Positions 21,485 to 33,292 of a DNA stretch of 64,000 bases are shown here, one piece after another. Below the pieces are notes generated by a model. That model had not been told where the DNA came from, searched no databases, and saw only the letters and a list, made by a program, of their open reading frames with translations. The position numbers were made by a program, and so were the translations under genes. How positions within the stretch are numbered: the first letter of the stretch is position 1; each line of letters begins with the position of its first letter. This DNA is from Ministeria vibrans ATCC 50519 (Eukaryota; Opisthokonta; Filasterea). The DNA lies in NCBI GenBank assembly GCA_943704425.1, contig CALSCP010001313.1, positions 1 to 64,000 on the forward strand, written 5' to 3'.

Positions 21485-23867
21485 TCATTTTTTATCCTTC
21501 TCAATGACAACGTATCGCACGAGCCCCTTGCCGCGCACCTCCTTGATTCGATGCAAATGACGCAGCACAGTGATCGCGGAACGCCCCGTCGAGTCCAGCC
21601 GTACTCCCACCGTCCGCAAGTTCTCCTCCACAACAAACAGGCATCCTACCAGGAGGGAGAAGCAACAAAGTGATAAGAGAGAGTTTAAGAGAGAGAGAGA
21701 GACAAAGTGATAGAGTGACAAAGTGATACAGTGACAAAGTGATACAGTGACAAAGTGATAGAGAGACAAAGTGATACAGTGACAAAGTGATACAGTGACA
21801 AAGTGATAGAGAGACAAAGTGATAACAGTGACAAAGTGATAGAGAGACAAAGTGATAGAGAGACAAAGTGATAGAGAGACAAAGTGATACAGTGACAAAG
21901 TGATACAGTGACAAAGTGATAGAGAGACAAAGTGATAGAGAGACAAAGTGATAGAGAGACAAAGTGATACAGTGACAAAGTGACAAAGTGATGAGAGACA
22001 AAGTGATAACAGTGACAAAGTGATAGAGAGACAAAGTGATAGAGAGACAAAGTGATAGAGAGACAAAGTGATACAGTGACAAAGTGATACAGTGACAAAG
22101 TGATAGAGAGACAAAGTGATAGAGAGACAAAGTGATAGAGAGACAAAGTGATACAGTGACAAAGTGACAAAGTGATGAGAGACAAAGTGATAACAGTGAC
22201 AAAGTGATGGGGAGAGTAGAGGAAAAGATCAAAGACGCCACGCTGGCATTGCATGTTGTGTATACCTCGGACTTCGTCGATTTCAGCATCTTTAAAGGCG
22301 CGATACTAATCATAATATTGAACAAAAAAAAACATCAAGACGGGGAAGGAAGAAGAATGAGTTGCAGTGTCCGGACCTTTTTCATTTTGGTTTCGCTCAT
22401 GTGTGCGCGTGGAGTGGTCAGGATCTTCTGTTTATCGACGAGGATCTCATGGACACGGTCAATGAGAGTGTTGACGACGTCGCGCTGCAAACGACCGCGA
22501 ATATACTGTGGTACTTGCGCAAACTGTGTGTTAAGAAAGTGAGAGTGAGAAGCAAAGAAAGGAATGTATATGTGTCAAACAAAGAGAAAGAGAGAATGGA
22601 GGGAGAAAAAAACAAAGCGATAGAGAGAGAGAGGAGGGAGAAAGAAACAAAGTGATAGAGAGAGAGAAAAGGAGAAAGAAACAAAGTGATAGAGAGAGAG
22701 AGAAAAGGAGAAAGAAACAAAGTGATAGAGAGAGAGAGAAAAGGAGAAAGAAACAAAGTGATAGAGAGAGAGAAAAGGAGAAAGAAACAAAGTGATAGAG
22801 AGAGAAAAGGAGAAAGAAACAAAGTGATAGAGAGAGAGAGAAAAGGAGAAAGAAACAAAGTGATAGAGAGAGAGAAAAGGAGAAAGAAACAATGAGATAG
22901 AGAGAAAGAACTTAATTACCTCATCTACGGTAACATAGTCCATTTTGACGATGGGTCGAGACACTGTGGGCCAATGAAATTATAGATCAGCAGAGCAACT
23001 GTTGTGTAGTTTGATGTCATGAGTACCTCCCAAGGCGACAGTGCGTTTGGCGCTCGTCGCCGACTTGGCCTGCTGCTTTCTTCGGCTTGAACCGTCTGTC
23101 GATGCACTAGAGGCGTCGTTGTCTTCTGTATTTTCGTCGGGGGTCTCTGTTGACGATACGCTGCTGTTGTTTGCCTGCGCGTCCTCCGCTGCCACCATTT
23201 CGTGTGCCTCCGCCAGCGACACCCCTGGTAATTGTGCAGGCAGATCAGGCTTCATAGCCGCTGCACGAACCCCCAGAGCCTCCATTTGCGCGGCGATTTG
23301 CTCCATTTCGGCGACAGCGCGCTCCTCAGCGTCGAGTGCGGCGCGCAGTGCTGACACACTCGCTTCGATGTCACTCATCTCGCTCGATACAGTCTCTACG
23401 GCCTCGGATAGTTCCGGAGACTCTGTAATAGGGGTGTTAGTATGCTTTAATATCATGCTTGCGCGTTCGCAAATCAGCTACAATGGCGAGGGGCGCCACA
23501 GCGAGGGCGGGGTTTTCAAAATTCGCAAACGAAAAAAGGAGATCGATTGACTCGAATTTCTAGATGAATTCCCTCAAAATATTGATGTAAAACGCTGGTA
23601 CGGGAAATAACGTTGATAAGAGTCTCAAATGAAGCAGACGAAATTCGTTGGAATGTTTCCAATATTGTTGGCGAGAGAGAGTGAGAATATTTGAAAAAAT
23701 AAAAAACGGCAATGGGATTAGAAGAAAGTTGGGGGAACACCGAGAGAACGAGGGACGCAAAGAATGGGTGAATGCGTGGGTGCGTGTTATGTACCTGCAT
23801 TCTCAACAAGAGAGAGAGTCTTGAGTTGTGAGATTCGCGAAGCAAGAGCGAAAACGATGTCGTCCAT
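21485..23867 (-). CDS. SKA1: Spindle and kinetochore-associated protein 1 homologue
   Basis: Part of the SKA complex that couples kinetochores to microtubules. Exons 23867-23795, 23422-23027, 22963-22920, 22523-22377, 22305-22266 and 21645-21485 give 286 residues. The N-terminal helix has ISQLKTLSLVENAG, matching the SKA1 IKKTLSLRNCG region, then a heptad-rich stretch and an acidic Ser/Thr linker. The C-terminal winged-helix microtubule-binding domain is recognisable from VPQYIRGRL and ends LHRIKEVRGKGLVRYVVIE. The last intron is about 620 bp of ACAAAGTGATAGAG repeats and intron 3 is also repeat-filled. The animal complex also has SKA2 and SKA3, not seen here. Confidence 0.85.
21665..22210. 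repeat. ACAAAGTGATAGAG / ACAAAGTGATACAG tandem array
   Basis: Roughly 40 units of 13-15 bp (GACAAAGTGATAGAGA and GACAAAGTGATACAGT) fill the last SKA1 intron. There is higher-order structure: a block of about 180 bp ending in GATGAGAGACAAAGTGATAACAG is repeated, pointing to recent segmental expansion. Confidence 0.95.
22570..22912. repeat. AGAAAGAAACAAAGTGATAGAGAG array
   Basis: About nine 30-35 bp units of GAAAAGGAGAAAGAAACAAAG and TGATAGAGAGAG in SKA1 intron 3, directly before the exon-3 donor site. Confidence 0.93.
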
Positions 23868-24050
23868 GATTTGACCAGGGTTGATATGGGTGATCAAGAA
23901 CAAAGACGGGGGGGATTGAACTTCAAAGTACAAAGTAAGTTCACCAAGTCTTAGATTACTCAATAAAATTTGTGAATTAGTGGAATGTGATGTTGCACGA
24001 TCATGGAACTATGGAAGTAATTGATAATTCACACACATTTTTTGTTGATC

Positions 24051-25743
24051 ATGGGCAAACTTCAACATTTGGCGTACTTTACGATCGCAGTTGCGGTCGC
24101 TCTCTCGTCATACTATGCTGTTGTAATGCCAGTGTGGGTGCCGGCTGTGTTAAATCTTCCGGACGTCGTTCAAAAAGAACTTGCGTAAGCCCTCTGAGGC
24201 CTTCTCGGCGGTGCCCCTGGGTGCCGCGTTGGAGAGTGTCTGATGTGTGTCGTTCGTTCCCCACCTTCTCTTTTTTTTTGTGTGTGCTCATTGGAAGAGA
24301 CGCGCTTTATATTTTTTTTTTTTTGGACTCGTGTAGGAATGGCAAAGATGCCAACGCTCCTGGGTTGCTGTGGCTCTCGCCGCTCCACTGGGCGTCTAGA
24401 CTAGGCCATATTGAGGTGATGCAAGTTCTTTTGGCCGACAAGGGCATCGAGGTAAACCGTTTCCGGGATGACATGTTGTGATGCGTTTTATTCCCATTGA
24501 TTGTGCTACACTGACGATTCGATGATGGAACACCCCGCGCGGGTGTGGAGGACACGGGCAGTGCGTGTGTTTTTCATTTTGTGTTCTGCATACTACGAGT
24601 GTGAAAGAGGATGCAGCAGACGAGCTGAACGTGTCTGGAACTGTGACTGTGTAGGTGAACGCACACAACTACATGGGACTGGCGCCGCTGTCCTACGCTG
24701 CGTACACGGGCACCAAAGAGGCCTGCCAACTACTTTTGTCGACGCCATCCGTTTCGGTTGATGGCGATCGTGACCAGGTAGGAGAGAGAGGCAGAGAAAG
24801 AGGAGAACGAGAGCGAGAGAGAGAGACAAGAGTATTACATGCACAATTGATAAGTTTAATGATTGTCATAACAATAATAATAATAATAATATCATTATTA
24901 ATGTCTAGGCGGGCTTCTACAAGGATCGCGGAGAGATTGTGATGGCTCCCATTCACATGGCAGCGCTCTACAACAATCTTGGGTGTCTCGACGTCATGGT
25001 AAGCAAAGTGAGGAGCCTCAATTTCAAGTGTAAGTGATGCGACGAATGTAGCTTGAGGATGAGCGAGTGGATTTAAACGCTCGCAATACGTACAACGCAA
25101 CTGCCCTGCACTTGGCTATTTTCCATGGACACATTGACGTGGTCAAGCGTCTCCTGGCCCATCCGCGTGTCAACCACTTTCCTCTCTCAAGGGTACGAGA
25201 CAACAAGAGAGAGAGAGAGGAGGGAGAAAGAAATAAAGTGATAGAGAAAGAGGGAGAGAGAGAGAGAGAGAGAGAAACGAAGTGGTAGAGAGAGAAACAA
25301 AGTGGTAGAGAGAGAGAAACAAAGTGGTAGAGAGAGAGAAACAAAGTGATAGAGGGGAGAAAAAATGTGATAGAGAAACACGAGTGATAAAGAGACAAAA
25401 CAAAAACAAAGTGATAGAGCAATTATGTAACTGACCCACTTGTGTACAGTACGATCGGTCGGTAGTCGCATGGGCTGCCATCTACGACCAGCTTGACATT
25501 ATGCGACTGCTCGCAGTGCAGTGCAAGCAAGAAAAGGTGACCGTACACTACTCCCCACACGTAAATATAAACACGCAATGACTCATGAATATCTTGCAGA
25601 AACACACGTGCTTCTCGCAAGAGGACTCGAAGAAGCGTTCCATTGCGTCGTTTGCCAATGAGTTTGCTTCCGCAGACCTTGTTGCGTTCGTGGCCGACCA
25701 GCTGTACGTCGAGGCACAGCTGACACAGACACACGAAGACTGA
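24051..25743 (+). CDS. Ankyrin-repeat protein with N-terminal hydrophobic segment
   Basis: Predicted 277 residues from seven exons (24051-24184, 24337-24451, 24655-24777, 24909-24998, 25052-25192, 25450-25536, 25600-25743), all phase-consistent. Residues 7-33 are hydrophobic (LAYFTIAVAVALSSYYAVV), a likely signal or anchor, so membrane association is probable. About five ankyrin repeats follow, one per exon or so: SPLHWASRLGHIEVMQVLL, APLSYAAYTGTKEACQLLL, APIHMAALYNNLGCLDVM and ALHLAIFHGHIDVVKRLL. No other domain is visible; function not assignable beyond protein binding. It starts 183 bp from divergent SKA1 and ends 95 bp from RPB5. Confidence 0.85.
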
Positions 25744-25838
25744 ATAATGCACACATACACATACACGCACATTATATACACACGCAGAGTGAGCGAGAAG
25801 AGTCATTATGGGAATGAAAGACAGTGTGCATTGGAAGG

Positions 25839-25964
25839 TCAGATAACAATGCGGTAGGTGGTGTAGCGCCCGGCTGTCTCGCTGGGGCGCACAATCTTGA
25901 CGACTTGGCCGCGCTTGAGCCCGTAGTACCGTGCAACGGGATCGCGTGCGGTGATGCGCGGGAG
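25839..25964 (-). CDS. POLR2E: RNA polymerase subunit RPB5, last exon (3' fragment)
   Basis: One exon of 41 residues beginning [20 protein letters not shown] and ending in [14 protein letters not shown]. This is the strongly conserved C-terminal assembly domain of RPB5, shared by RNA polymerases I, II and III. It begins in phase 0 after a CAG acceptor. The other 191 residues are at 32858-33861 on the same strand and end KLKDSQ in phase 0. Between the two halves lies the repeat and gap at 26015-26267 and a 6-kb block of unrelated genes. Confidence 0.95.
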   Translation of the reverse strand, partial: LPRITARDPVARYYGLKRGQVVKIVRPSETAGRYTTYRIVI

Positions 25965-26014
25965 CTGAGGGGCAGGAAGAAAACACACTCCAGTCAGAAA
26001 AGAATGGACGAGCT

Positions 26015-26211
26015 GATTTGCTTTTTTTCTATCACGTTGCGCTCAATTTGTTCCTTCTCTCTCTCTCTATTATGTCTCGTTCAATTTGTTCCTTTCTCTC
26101 TCTCTATCACTTTGTTCCTTTCCCCCTCCTCTCTCTATCACTTTGTTCCTTTCTCCCTCCTCTCTCTATCACTTTGTATCTCTCTCTCTCTATCAGTTTG
26201 TTTCTTTCTCC

Positions 26212-26258
<47 letters not shown>

Positions 26259-26267
26259 NNNNNNNNN
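26015..26267. repeat. TCTCTCTATCACTTTGTTCC repeat, (TC)n and 9-N assembly gap
   Basis: Tandem CTCTCTATCACTTTGTTCCTTTCTCCCTC units pass into pure (CT)n, then nine Ns at 26259-26267. The left side belongs to the RPB5 intron. The sequence resumes inside the third EGF-gene exon, in mid-coding, with no splice site at the gap edge. The Ns therefore mark a join between unrelated loci. Confidence 0.95.
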
Positions 26268-27976
26268 TTGCTCCCGCCAGGGATCTGATCGTACTGGCAC
26301 AGAGGACCGCCAAAAGAGGTTGAGTTGCAAGTGCAGGTAAACCAGTCGTCTGTATCGGTACAGGTGGCACCATTCTGACACGGTCCCGAGGGGCACTGCG
26401 GCAGTTTACTCTCGCACGCACTACCCACGAACGGGGAGAAACAGGTACAAGTAGCCTCACAAAGAAGGACATCGGCGGCGCAGGTGCCGCCGTTGAGGCA
26501 TGGGTTTGAGTCACAAAGTGACGCGCATTCCTGCTCGCATAGCGTGCCAGTGTAGCCTGCGGGACAGCTGCATACAAATATCGATCCAAAACTGTCGCAC
26601 GCACCGCCGTTCTGGCAGGGACTGCTCAGACAGGCATTGGCAAACTGGCAGGAGTCGCCATGGAAACCGGGCGAGCACATGCACACATAACGATTGTACA
26701 CGGCCCCGCATGTACCGCCGTTTTGGCATGGGTTGGAATTGCAAGCGCTCAAAGGAAAGGTATCCGCTGTGATAAAGACATCGTCAAGGATCATATGACC
26801 CTTTGGAATTCCACCTTGGTGGTCACTAAAAAAGAGAAGACGAAAAAGAAGGAGAATACAAGGGTCAAACAAAGGAAAGTTAATATAAAATTATTAGAAT
26901 AAATTTAAGATAATGATAAACAATGGCCAAGCAAAAGAATGCGAATGTAAGAAAGGTCAATCGAGTTGCAAGAGAAGGAAGAGAGAACCCCATTTTCAAA
27001 AAAAATATCAAAAGAGGATGAAGCAAAAGAAAAAGATTTAGAAAGAGGCAAACAAGATAAAAGAATACAAGAAGGGGTCAAGCAAAAGAAAGAGGTTTTT
27101 TTTTAAAAAAAAGGATAATTGTTCAGCAAGCAAACCAGCAAACAACAACAGTCAAAAATACAATTCAAAAAGCACCAACACCCAACGAGAAACGAACAGT
27201 GTTTACCTCCCGATCTTGATCGTTTGCAGGCCTGACGAAAGGTCAAAAGAGGGGTTGAAAGTGTTGGAGCCGGACGCGACGAGCACACCGTTGCGATAAA
27301 TGTCCAAATCTCCCGTCCCAATTCGGTTGAAAATGATCGTAAAATGAATCCAGACACCTTCGGGAAGCGACTGCAGCGTAGTTTATATTAGTGTGCGTGT
27401 AGATGGCTCGTGCAGAGTGTAACGGGGCACACACAAAGCGAGTGCGAACGGAATAGATAAAAAAAAAAGGCTCGCGACTGAAAACCAAAAATAACTTTAT
27501 CGTACCGTTGAGTCTGCGACTACCCCGTGGGCGGAAGAGTAGACAAACAAGATGCCGCCATTCACGTAGACGTTAAAATCGTCGGAGGCGCCGACGCGAC
27601 AGCCGAAAATGCTATAGCCGGACGACAGCGAGTGGATCCAGAAGGCCAGCGCCAGACCGCCCGTCTGCGTGCAGAAGTCGCTTGGAACAGGGACGTCGAT
27701 CGACGTACCGTTGCCGGGAAAGAAGAAGGCGCGCTCGATGGAGGCGACCCTGGAGACAGGCGACGCGACGTAGTGCGCAGCGGGGTTGCTCAGCGGCGAG
27801 ACGATTTGAGACGGCTCAATCTGCGACAGCGTCTCCGTGTTGACGTCGGGAATGAGCGTGGTGCTGATATTGACGGCGTCCAGGTTGAACCGCAGTCGCG
27901 CAAGGGCCAGCGAGCTGCTGTGCACTTGAGTAATCGCAAGCAGCGATAAAATCGACAACACAATGGCCATATTCAT
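26268..27976 (-). CDS. Secreted LamG-like and EGF-repeat protein, 3' end missing
   Basis: Exons 27976-27506, 27370-27207 and 26825-26268 encode about 397 residues before the sequence is lost at the Ns. Residues 1-20 are a signal peptide (MNMAIVLSILSLLAITQVHS). A concanavalin/laminin-G-like domain covers about 70-235 (PGNGTSIDVP, ALAFWIHSL, WIHFTIIFNRIGTG, DIYRNGVLV). At least four EGF modules follow with the six-Cys pattern, e.g. NPCQNGGTCGAVYNRYVCMC and SPCQNGGACDSFGSIFVCSC. It is presumably extracellular and adhesive. No transmembrane region is seen because the C-terminus is absent. The start is supported by the signal peptide. Confidence 0.88.
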
Positions 27977-28747
27977 CGTGTTCTCGGGGTTCCAGCTCGG
28001 TGGTACGCAAGCAATGGATGGAGGGCGTCAACCGCGTCGCTGTCCGAAGATGGAAAAAGCAGTAACTTGACCGTAATTGCTTATCGCACAGACTTGTTTT
28101 GTACATGATTGTTGTAGTGATAAGGAACTGATAAGGATTATATTTATTAATGAACTTCCCTTGAAGAGCGAATGCATTTTTGGGTCTCATGTCGGTATTG
28201 GGCGCCCCAATCTTCATCTCTTTGGGTTTACACTATGGCGAAAGCATTCTCTGATTCTCTTCAATGTCGTTCGTCAATCTCCAATTTTTCGATTCTCACT
28301 TATGATTTCTGAATGAGTCATTTTCTACTCTACTCCGTAAGTTTCCCGTAAGTCATACAACACTCCGATGAGTCCGATCACTTAGTACTCACATCATCAC
28401 ATCAGACCCTATGGCATTACATCGTGCTATGTCTTGGTTCATGTCTTGCAGCAAAGGCTATGAGTGAAATGTGAGTGCGGGCGTTTGCATGAGCTTCGCA
28501 GAGCACCATTGCGCTGTACCCAGCCAGCCAGTTGTCCCGCACTCACTCTGACCGGAGACTCCCACGCGTTTTTTTCAAGGCCCGTTGGAATATTTGCTCA
28601 TAAAATTTGCTGGTGTCAGCTGTGAGGGAGAATATCATGAAAATATCATTAAAAATCCCATCTGAAGCTATAACAAAGAAAGGGGAAAAGTATATATAAA
28701 AATAATAAAAATGAAATAAATAATAATGTACACACGACTTGACTGAA
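27977..28747. other. Intergenic: EGF-gene promoter and 3' flank of coiled-coil gene
   Basis: 771 bp between the EGF-gene ATG and the stop of the next minus-strand gene. AT-rich, with no frame that shows splice-supported coding. A TGAGTCA element lies at 28314-28320, 338 bp upstream of the EGF-gene start. No RNA gene recognised. Confidence 0.6.
28314..28320 (+). promoter_or_regulatory. TGAGTCA element upstream of the EGF/LamG gene
   Basis: Exact AP-1-type core in the intergenic region upstream of the minus-strand EGF/LamG gene. Third such core in a promoter-side region of this window; function is inferred. Confidence 0.35.
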
Positions 28748-30024
28748 TTATTCAATTTTGGTCTCTTCGGCGCGAAGGGGCGACGCAAAATGCAGTCGTT
28801 TCGGTTCCATACGACAAGGTGGTGACGCTGGACGAGGCGAGAGAAAGGAATCTTCGTGGTCAGCATTGGGGGTGGGCATGTCGTCGAGGGGTCGGTGGCG
28901 AATGATGCGCGATGTCTGTGAGAGAGCCCAGCCGAATAGCCGACCAAAGTAAGATGGGACAGTACCAACGCTATAGAGAAGGAAACATTAGTAGTATGCT
29001 TTGCAAAAAAAAAAACGCACACATTAAGGCGTCTCACCTGGAATGAACACCGGACGCTTGAGCTAGGGCGCGCATCCAACGGAGCAGAGCAAGCACTGCA
29101 AAAAGCTTGAGTAGCTGTCTAGACCACTTGCGGGCACGATGCGATGGCAATGGGGCGAGGGTGAGACGCAGAGGCACATCGACAAGCGTCGTGTTGACCG
29201 CAAACCAGCTTGACACAAGTAAGACGACGTCAACCACTCCGTCGCGGTCTACCCGTCGGTTCACCAGTCGCTCAATCATATGTCGCTGCTCTGCCATGGC
29301 CGCCTCTTGTCGCTTTGACTCTTCCCGTCGCTACGAATCACTTATTATATCTCCGCCCCCCTCTTTCACCACACGCAACAGTGCGTCGTCGTATTGTATC
29401 TCACCTTCTTGATGGAGTCCTCTAGAAGTTTCTTGTGCGAGGCAAGCGACGCGCGCATTTGTTCGCCATCTCGTTTGTGCACATCCACCTCACAGCGCAG
29501 TGTGTGCACCTCAGCCTGCTGCTCCTTCATAGACTCGCCCAACTGTCGTAGTTCAGCACGACCCATCTCAATGGTCTCTCGCATGCGCAGATAGCCAAGA
29601 TGGTTCAGCTGAAGCACACGCGCAATGACAAGGTTGATGTCTGCCTGAGACGATGACGACGACGCACAAACTTCCAAGTCACTCTCTCGCTGCGCCACCA
29701 CCATTGACTGCAATCGATTGGTCAAACCAGTTCCAAGTGACCACAGGTTGTGTACCGACACGCGGCCAGCATCCCAAAGGTTTGTTTTACCTGCAATTCA
29801 GAGGTGATTATTTTGAATATTTCAAAAAGTTTGTCACTTCGTGAGTTTTTTTTTTTAGCTTTGACAAACGCAAGAGAGTAGTGACAAGAAAAACGGCAAC
29901 CAGGGGTGCTTTGACAACTACATTGCATGCTTTCTGTAAGTTTCGTACCCGATTTGGGAGTCTCTGAGGCCGGAGGGAGGTTCTTTGTTGAAATTTCAAC
30001 AAGAGGCGATCGTGGCGAGCTCAT
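28748..30024 (-). CDS. Coiled-coil protein with hydrophobic C-terminal region
   Basis: Predicted 320 residues from exons 30024-29949, 29858-29791, 29707-29405, 29330-29038 and 28970-28748, all phase-consistent. Residues 70-165 form an amphipathic coiled coil (RMRETIEMGRAELRQLGESM, EEQQAEVHTLRCEVDVHKRD type spacing). Two hydrophobic segments follow: VVDVVLLVSSWFAVNTTLV and LLKLFAVLALLRWM, so it may be anchored in a membrane. The C-terminal tail is Pro/Ser-rich. I do not recognise the family. It lies complete inside the block that separates the RPB5 halves and starts 148 bp from divergent SNRNP200. Confidence 0.75.
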
Positions 30025-30172
30025 GAGCAAGTGAAATGTATACCACTGTTTCAGGATTTCAGGACAAATACACCAGTCACTAGTCTTGAATAACAATGAG
30101 AAAATGACCAGAGGGAATTTTATTCATTATTTCATTTATTTTTTCTTTCTTCACCTTCTTCTTGTTTTCGCC

Positions 30173-30622
30173 ATGGCTGAACAGATCGCCCGTGACAACC
30201 AGTTCACATATGCGGCGGTAAGCTGTTTGTCTTTTTCTTCAAAGGAGCTTTTCCCTTTGCTTTCTTAGCACTTAAACATATGAACACACATCACATCACA
30301 TCACACACAGACACACACACACACGTCTACACCCGCGTATTCCCTTGCACGCCCCACTCATCCACACACCCACCCACACACACACACACCCACACGCACG
30401 CGCGCGCAGACAGAGTGACACACGAAGACACTTTGGTTCAAAGTGTGTCTCGCTGTGAACCGTCGTCGAAACGAATGGAAATATCTCAGCTCACCGCCAG
30501 CTCTCTCGCCCACTCCATCGACCCACTCCATTGGGCACACCTCCCATCGTCTCTTTGAAACACCATTCGCACCCCATACGCCACTCCGTCCATTTCCTCT
30601 TGTCTTTTTTCCGTTTTCTTTT

Positions 30623-30653
<31 letters not shown>

Positions 30654-32618
30654 CCACTCATCATTGCTTCATGGCTGCTTCTGCCGCTCTCTGGGTCGCC
30701 CTTAGACCTCCAACTTGGTGTTGCAAGCGGATCGATCCCTAGGAAGTCGTGCACGCGACGAACCTACCGGTGAAGTGACGACTGTTAAGGTAAATGAGAG
30801 GAGGAAAAAAAAAAACGCTCATATGTCGACTGAGTGACTTTTTCCTTTTTTGTCTCCTTGTGAATTAATGACAATAGGACTATGTGAAGTCTATTCGCAT
30901 GGGTGACCTCGCCGAACGAACGGCCGCTCCCGACGTGGAGGAACGTCGTAAGAAGCAGGAGCGCAAGCAGGAGCGCAGTCAGAATCTTCATCACAAGATC
31001 CGCAAGGGCACTCTGCTCGCCGACACGGACGACATGGCCGACCTGTACTACCGGCCGCGCACACGCGAAACCCGTACCATCTACGAGGCACTCCTAAGCT
31101 CGGTCCAGGAATTTCTCGGAGACCAGCCTCGCGATGTGCTCTGTGGCGCTGCCGACGAAGTCTTGGCCATCCTCAAGACGGACGGGGCGCGCGACTCGCA
31201 GCGCAAGCGTGACATCGAATCGCTCTTGTCGCGTCGTCTCTCCGAAGAGTCTTACGCTCAACTGGTGAACCTGGGCAAGAAAACCACGGACTACTTTGAC
31301 ATGGAGCAGGGCGGCGACGACAAGGCTGACGACGAGCAGGAGGTGACCATTGTCTTCGATGAGAAGGACGAACAGCCAGGTGACAAGGAATCCTTTGAGG
31401 TGCGCGGCGGTGAGTCGGACGAGGACGATTCGGACGCCGACGAAGACGACGTGATGGGCGGTGGTGAGGCCCAAGAGACGCGCACCTCCCGAAAACGCGC
31501 CAACAATGATGGCAATGCGTCCGACAACGACGACGACGACGACACCGGACGCGGTGGTCTCCGTGGCGACGGACGCACCGACGTAACCAGCTCCGGTGCA
31601 CGTCTCGACCCCGACCTGGTGGCCGCACACGACATCGACGCACATTGGCTCCAGCGTCAGTTGGGCACCTTTTTTGACGACGCCATGGTCGCCCAGAAAA
31701 TGGCCGACGACGTGTTGGCAACGCTCACCAGCGACGCCGACGACCGCGAGGCCGAGAACAAACTTGTCCTTTTGCTCGACTACGACAAATTCGACTTCAT
31801 TCGTGTTCTTCGCAAGAACCGTCTCAAAATCGCCTACTGCATTCGCCTCAAGCGTGCCGACGACGACGCCGAACGCGACGCCATCCTCGCCGAAATGCGT
31901 CAGGCAGAGGATCCGCGTGCGCAGGCCGTCTGGCGCGAACTTGCCAGTGCCAACGACGACGACAACAATGCCGATGGCGACACCGTCATGACGGATGCGG
32001 GACAACAGCAACAACGCCGCTCTGCGACGGCTGCTCGTGGACTCGTCGACGACGACGAAGAGAGCAGCATGCGCAACAGACGGCAGCAGCTGACGGGCGA
32101 CGAGCGCGCCGCCTCAGTCGCGCGTCGCGTCATGGACTTGGGCCAACTCGAGTTCACCGCCGGCTCCCACTTCATGTCGAACAAGACGTGCAAGCTGCCC
32201 GAGGGCTCGATGCGTCGCCAGAAGAAGGGCTACGAAGAGGTGCACGTGCCGGCCCTGAAGCCTCGTCCCTTTGGCGCCAACGAACGCTACGTGAAAATCT
32301 CCGAATTTCCTGAGTGGGCCCGCAAGGCGTTTGGCGCCATTGACAAGCTCAACCGCATGCAGTCGCGTGTCTACCGCTCGGCATTCCTCTCCGATGAGAA
32401 CCTTCTCGTGTGTGCCCCCACAGGCGCCGGCAAGACCAACGTCGCTCTCATGACCATCCTGCAGCAAGTGGGCGCGCACCTTCTCGACGACGGCTCCGTT
32501 GACCTTGCCGCCTTCAAGGTCGTTTACGTCGCTCCCATGAAGTCCCTTGTGCAAGAAATGGTGGGCAACTTTGGTCGCAAACTTGAAAAGTTTGGCATGA
32601 AAGTCGCCGAGCTCACTG
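30173..32618 (+). CDS. SNRNP200: U5 snRNP helicase Brr2 (SNRNP200), 5' third only
   Basis: Ski2-like helicase that unwinds U4/U6 during spliceosome activation. Exons 30173-30217, 30706-30789 and 30878-32618 encode 623 residues; full-length proteins have about 2,100-2,200. Conserved blocks: LGDQPRDVLCGAADEVLAIL, HDIDAHWLQRQL, GSHFMSNKTCKLPEGS, RRQKKGYEEVHVPALKPRPF, and the Walker A APTGAGKTNVAL at about residue 556, then APMKSLVQEMVG. Coding ends phase 1 at AELTG with a GTACAT donor, and within 15 bp the intron enters a (TC)n tract. The sequence beyond belongs to RPB5, so the remaining 1,500 residues are absent from this window. Confidence 0.95.
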
Positions 32619-32629
32619 GTACATTCAAA

Positions 32630-32632
<3 letters not shown>

Positions 32633-32724
<92 letters not shown>

Positions 32725-32850
32725 GCTTTGTTCTTTGCTCCCTATCACTCTTGTCTTCGTTCGTCACTCTATCAAAAACATGTTCCACGACCCTGTCTAT
32801 CTCTCTCTCTCGATCACTTTGGTTCTTTCTCCCTCCTCTCTGTCTCTTTC
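32633..32850. repeat. (TC)n tract and CTATCACTT units at gene junction
   Basis: Pure TC dinucleotides from 32633 to 32721, then TATCGCTTTG/ATCACTTTGGTTCTTTCTCCCTC units up to the RPB5 exon-5 donor near 32857. On the left is a SNRNP200 intron (plus strand); on the right an RPB5 intron (minus strand). The two genes point into each other across the repeat and both lose their downstream parts here. Confidence 0.95.
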
Positions 32851-32857
32851 GTCGCAC

Positions 32858-33261
32858 CTGTGAGTCTTTGAGTTTGTAGCGATCAAGCAGCGCCTTCTTC
32901 TCTTCGTCTGTAAGCACTGTGTGTCTGGGCACCAGTTCGTGCTTGGTGATGTTCACAAGAAGTTCCTCCTCCTACACCAACACGCTCAATCCCCACTTCG
33001 ATTCGTCTCGTTCGCTACCTTGAACAGTTCAATGTGACATGCCATTGCAGCATTGGTTGCAGCAATCGACTGTCGGGCAAACGGTGTAATGTCACTCTAA
33101 GAAAACCCATCGACACCCCAGTTTGACTCTTTTGTCCTTCTGAATTTGGGCGAATTTACCTTGAGAATGATAATGGCACGCTTCACGTTGTTCGTGCTCA
33201 TCGTCTCGACGTATTCCTCAATAGTACGCACGCTTACCTGATGGCAATGAGAGAGAGAGAA

Positions 33262-33292
<31 letters not shown>

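Noticed and set aside
21485-22325. Long open frames rich in LSLYHFVS repeats on the minus strand
   Set aside because: They are six-frame translations of the ACAAAGTGATAGAG array in a SKA1 intron; the true exons flank the array.
26880-27130. Possible small RNA or gene in A-rich sequence
   Set aside because: It is an A-rich intron of the EGF/LamG gene with no structure or conserved frame.
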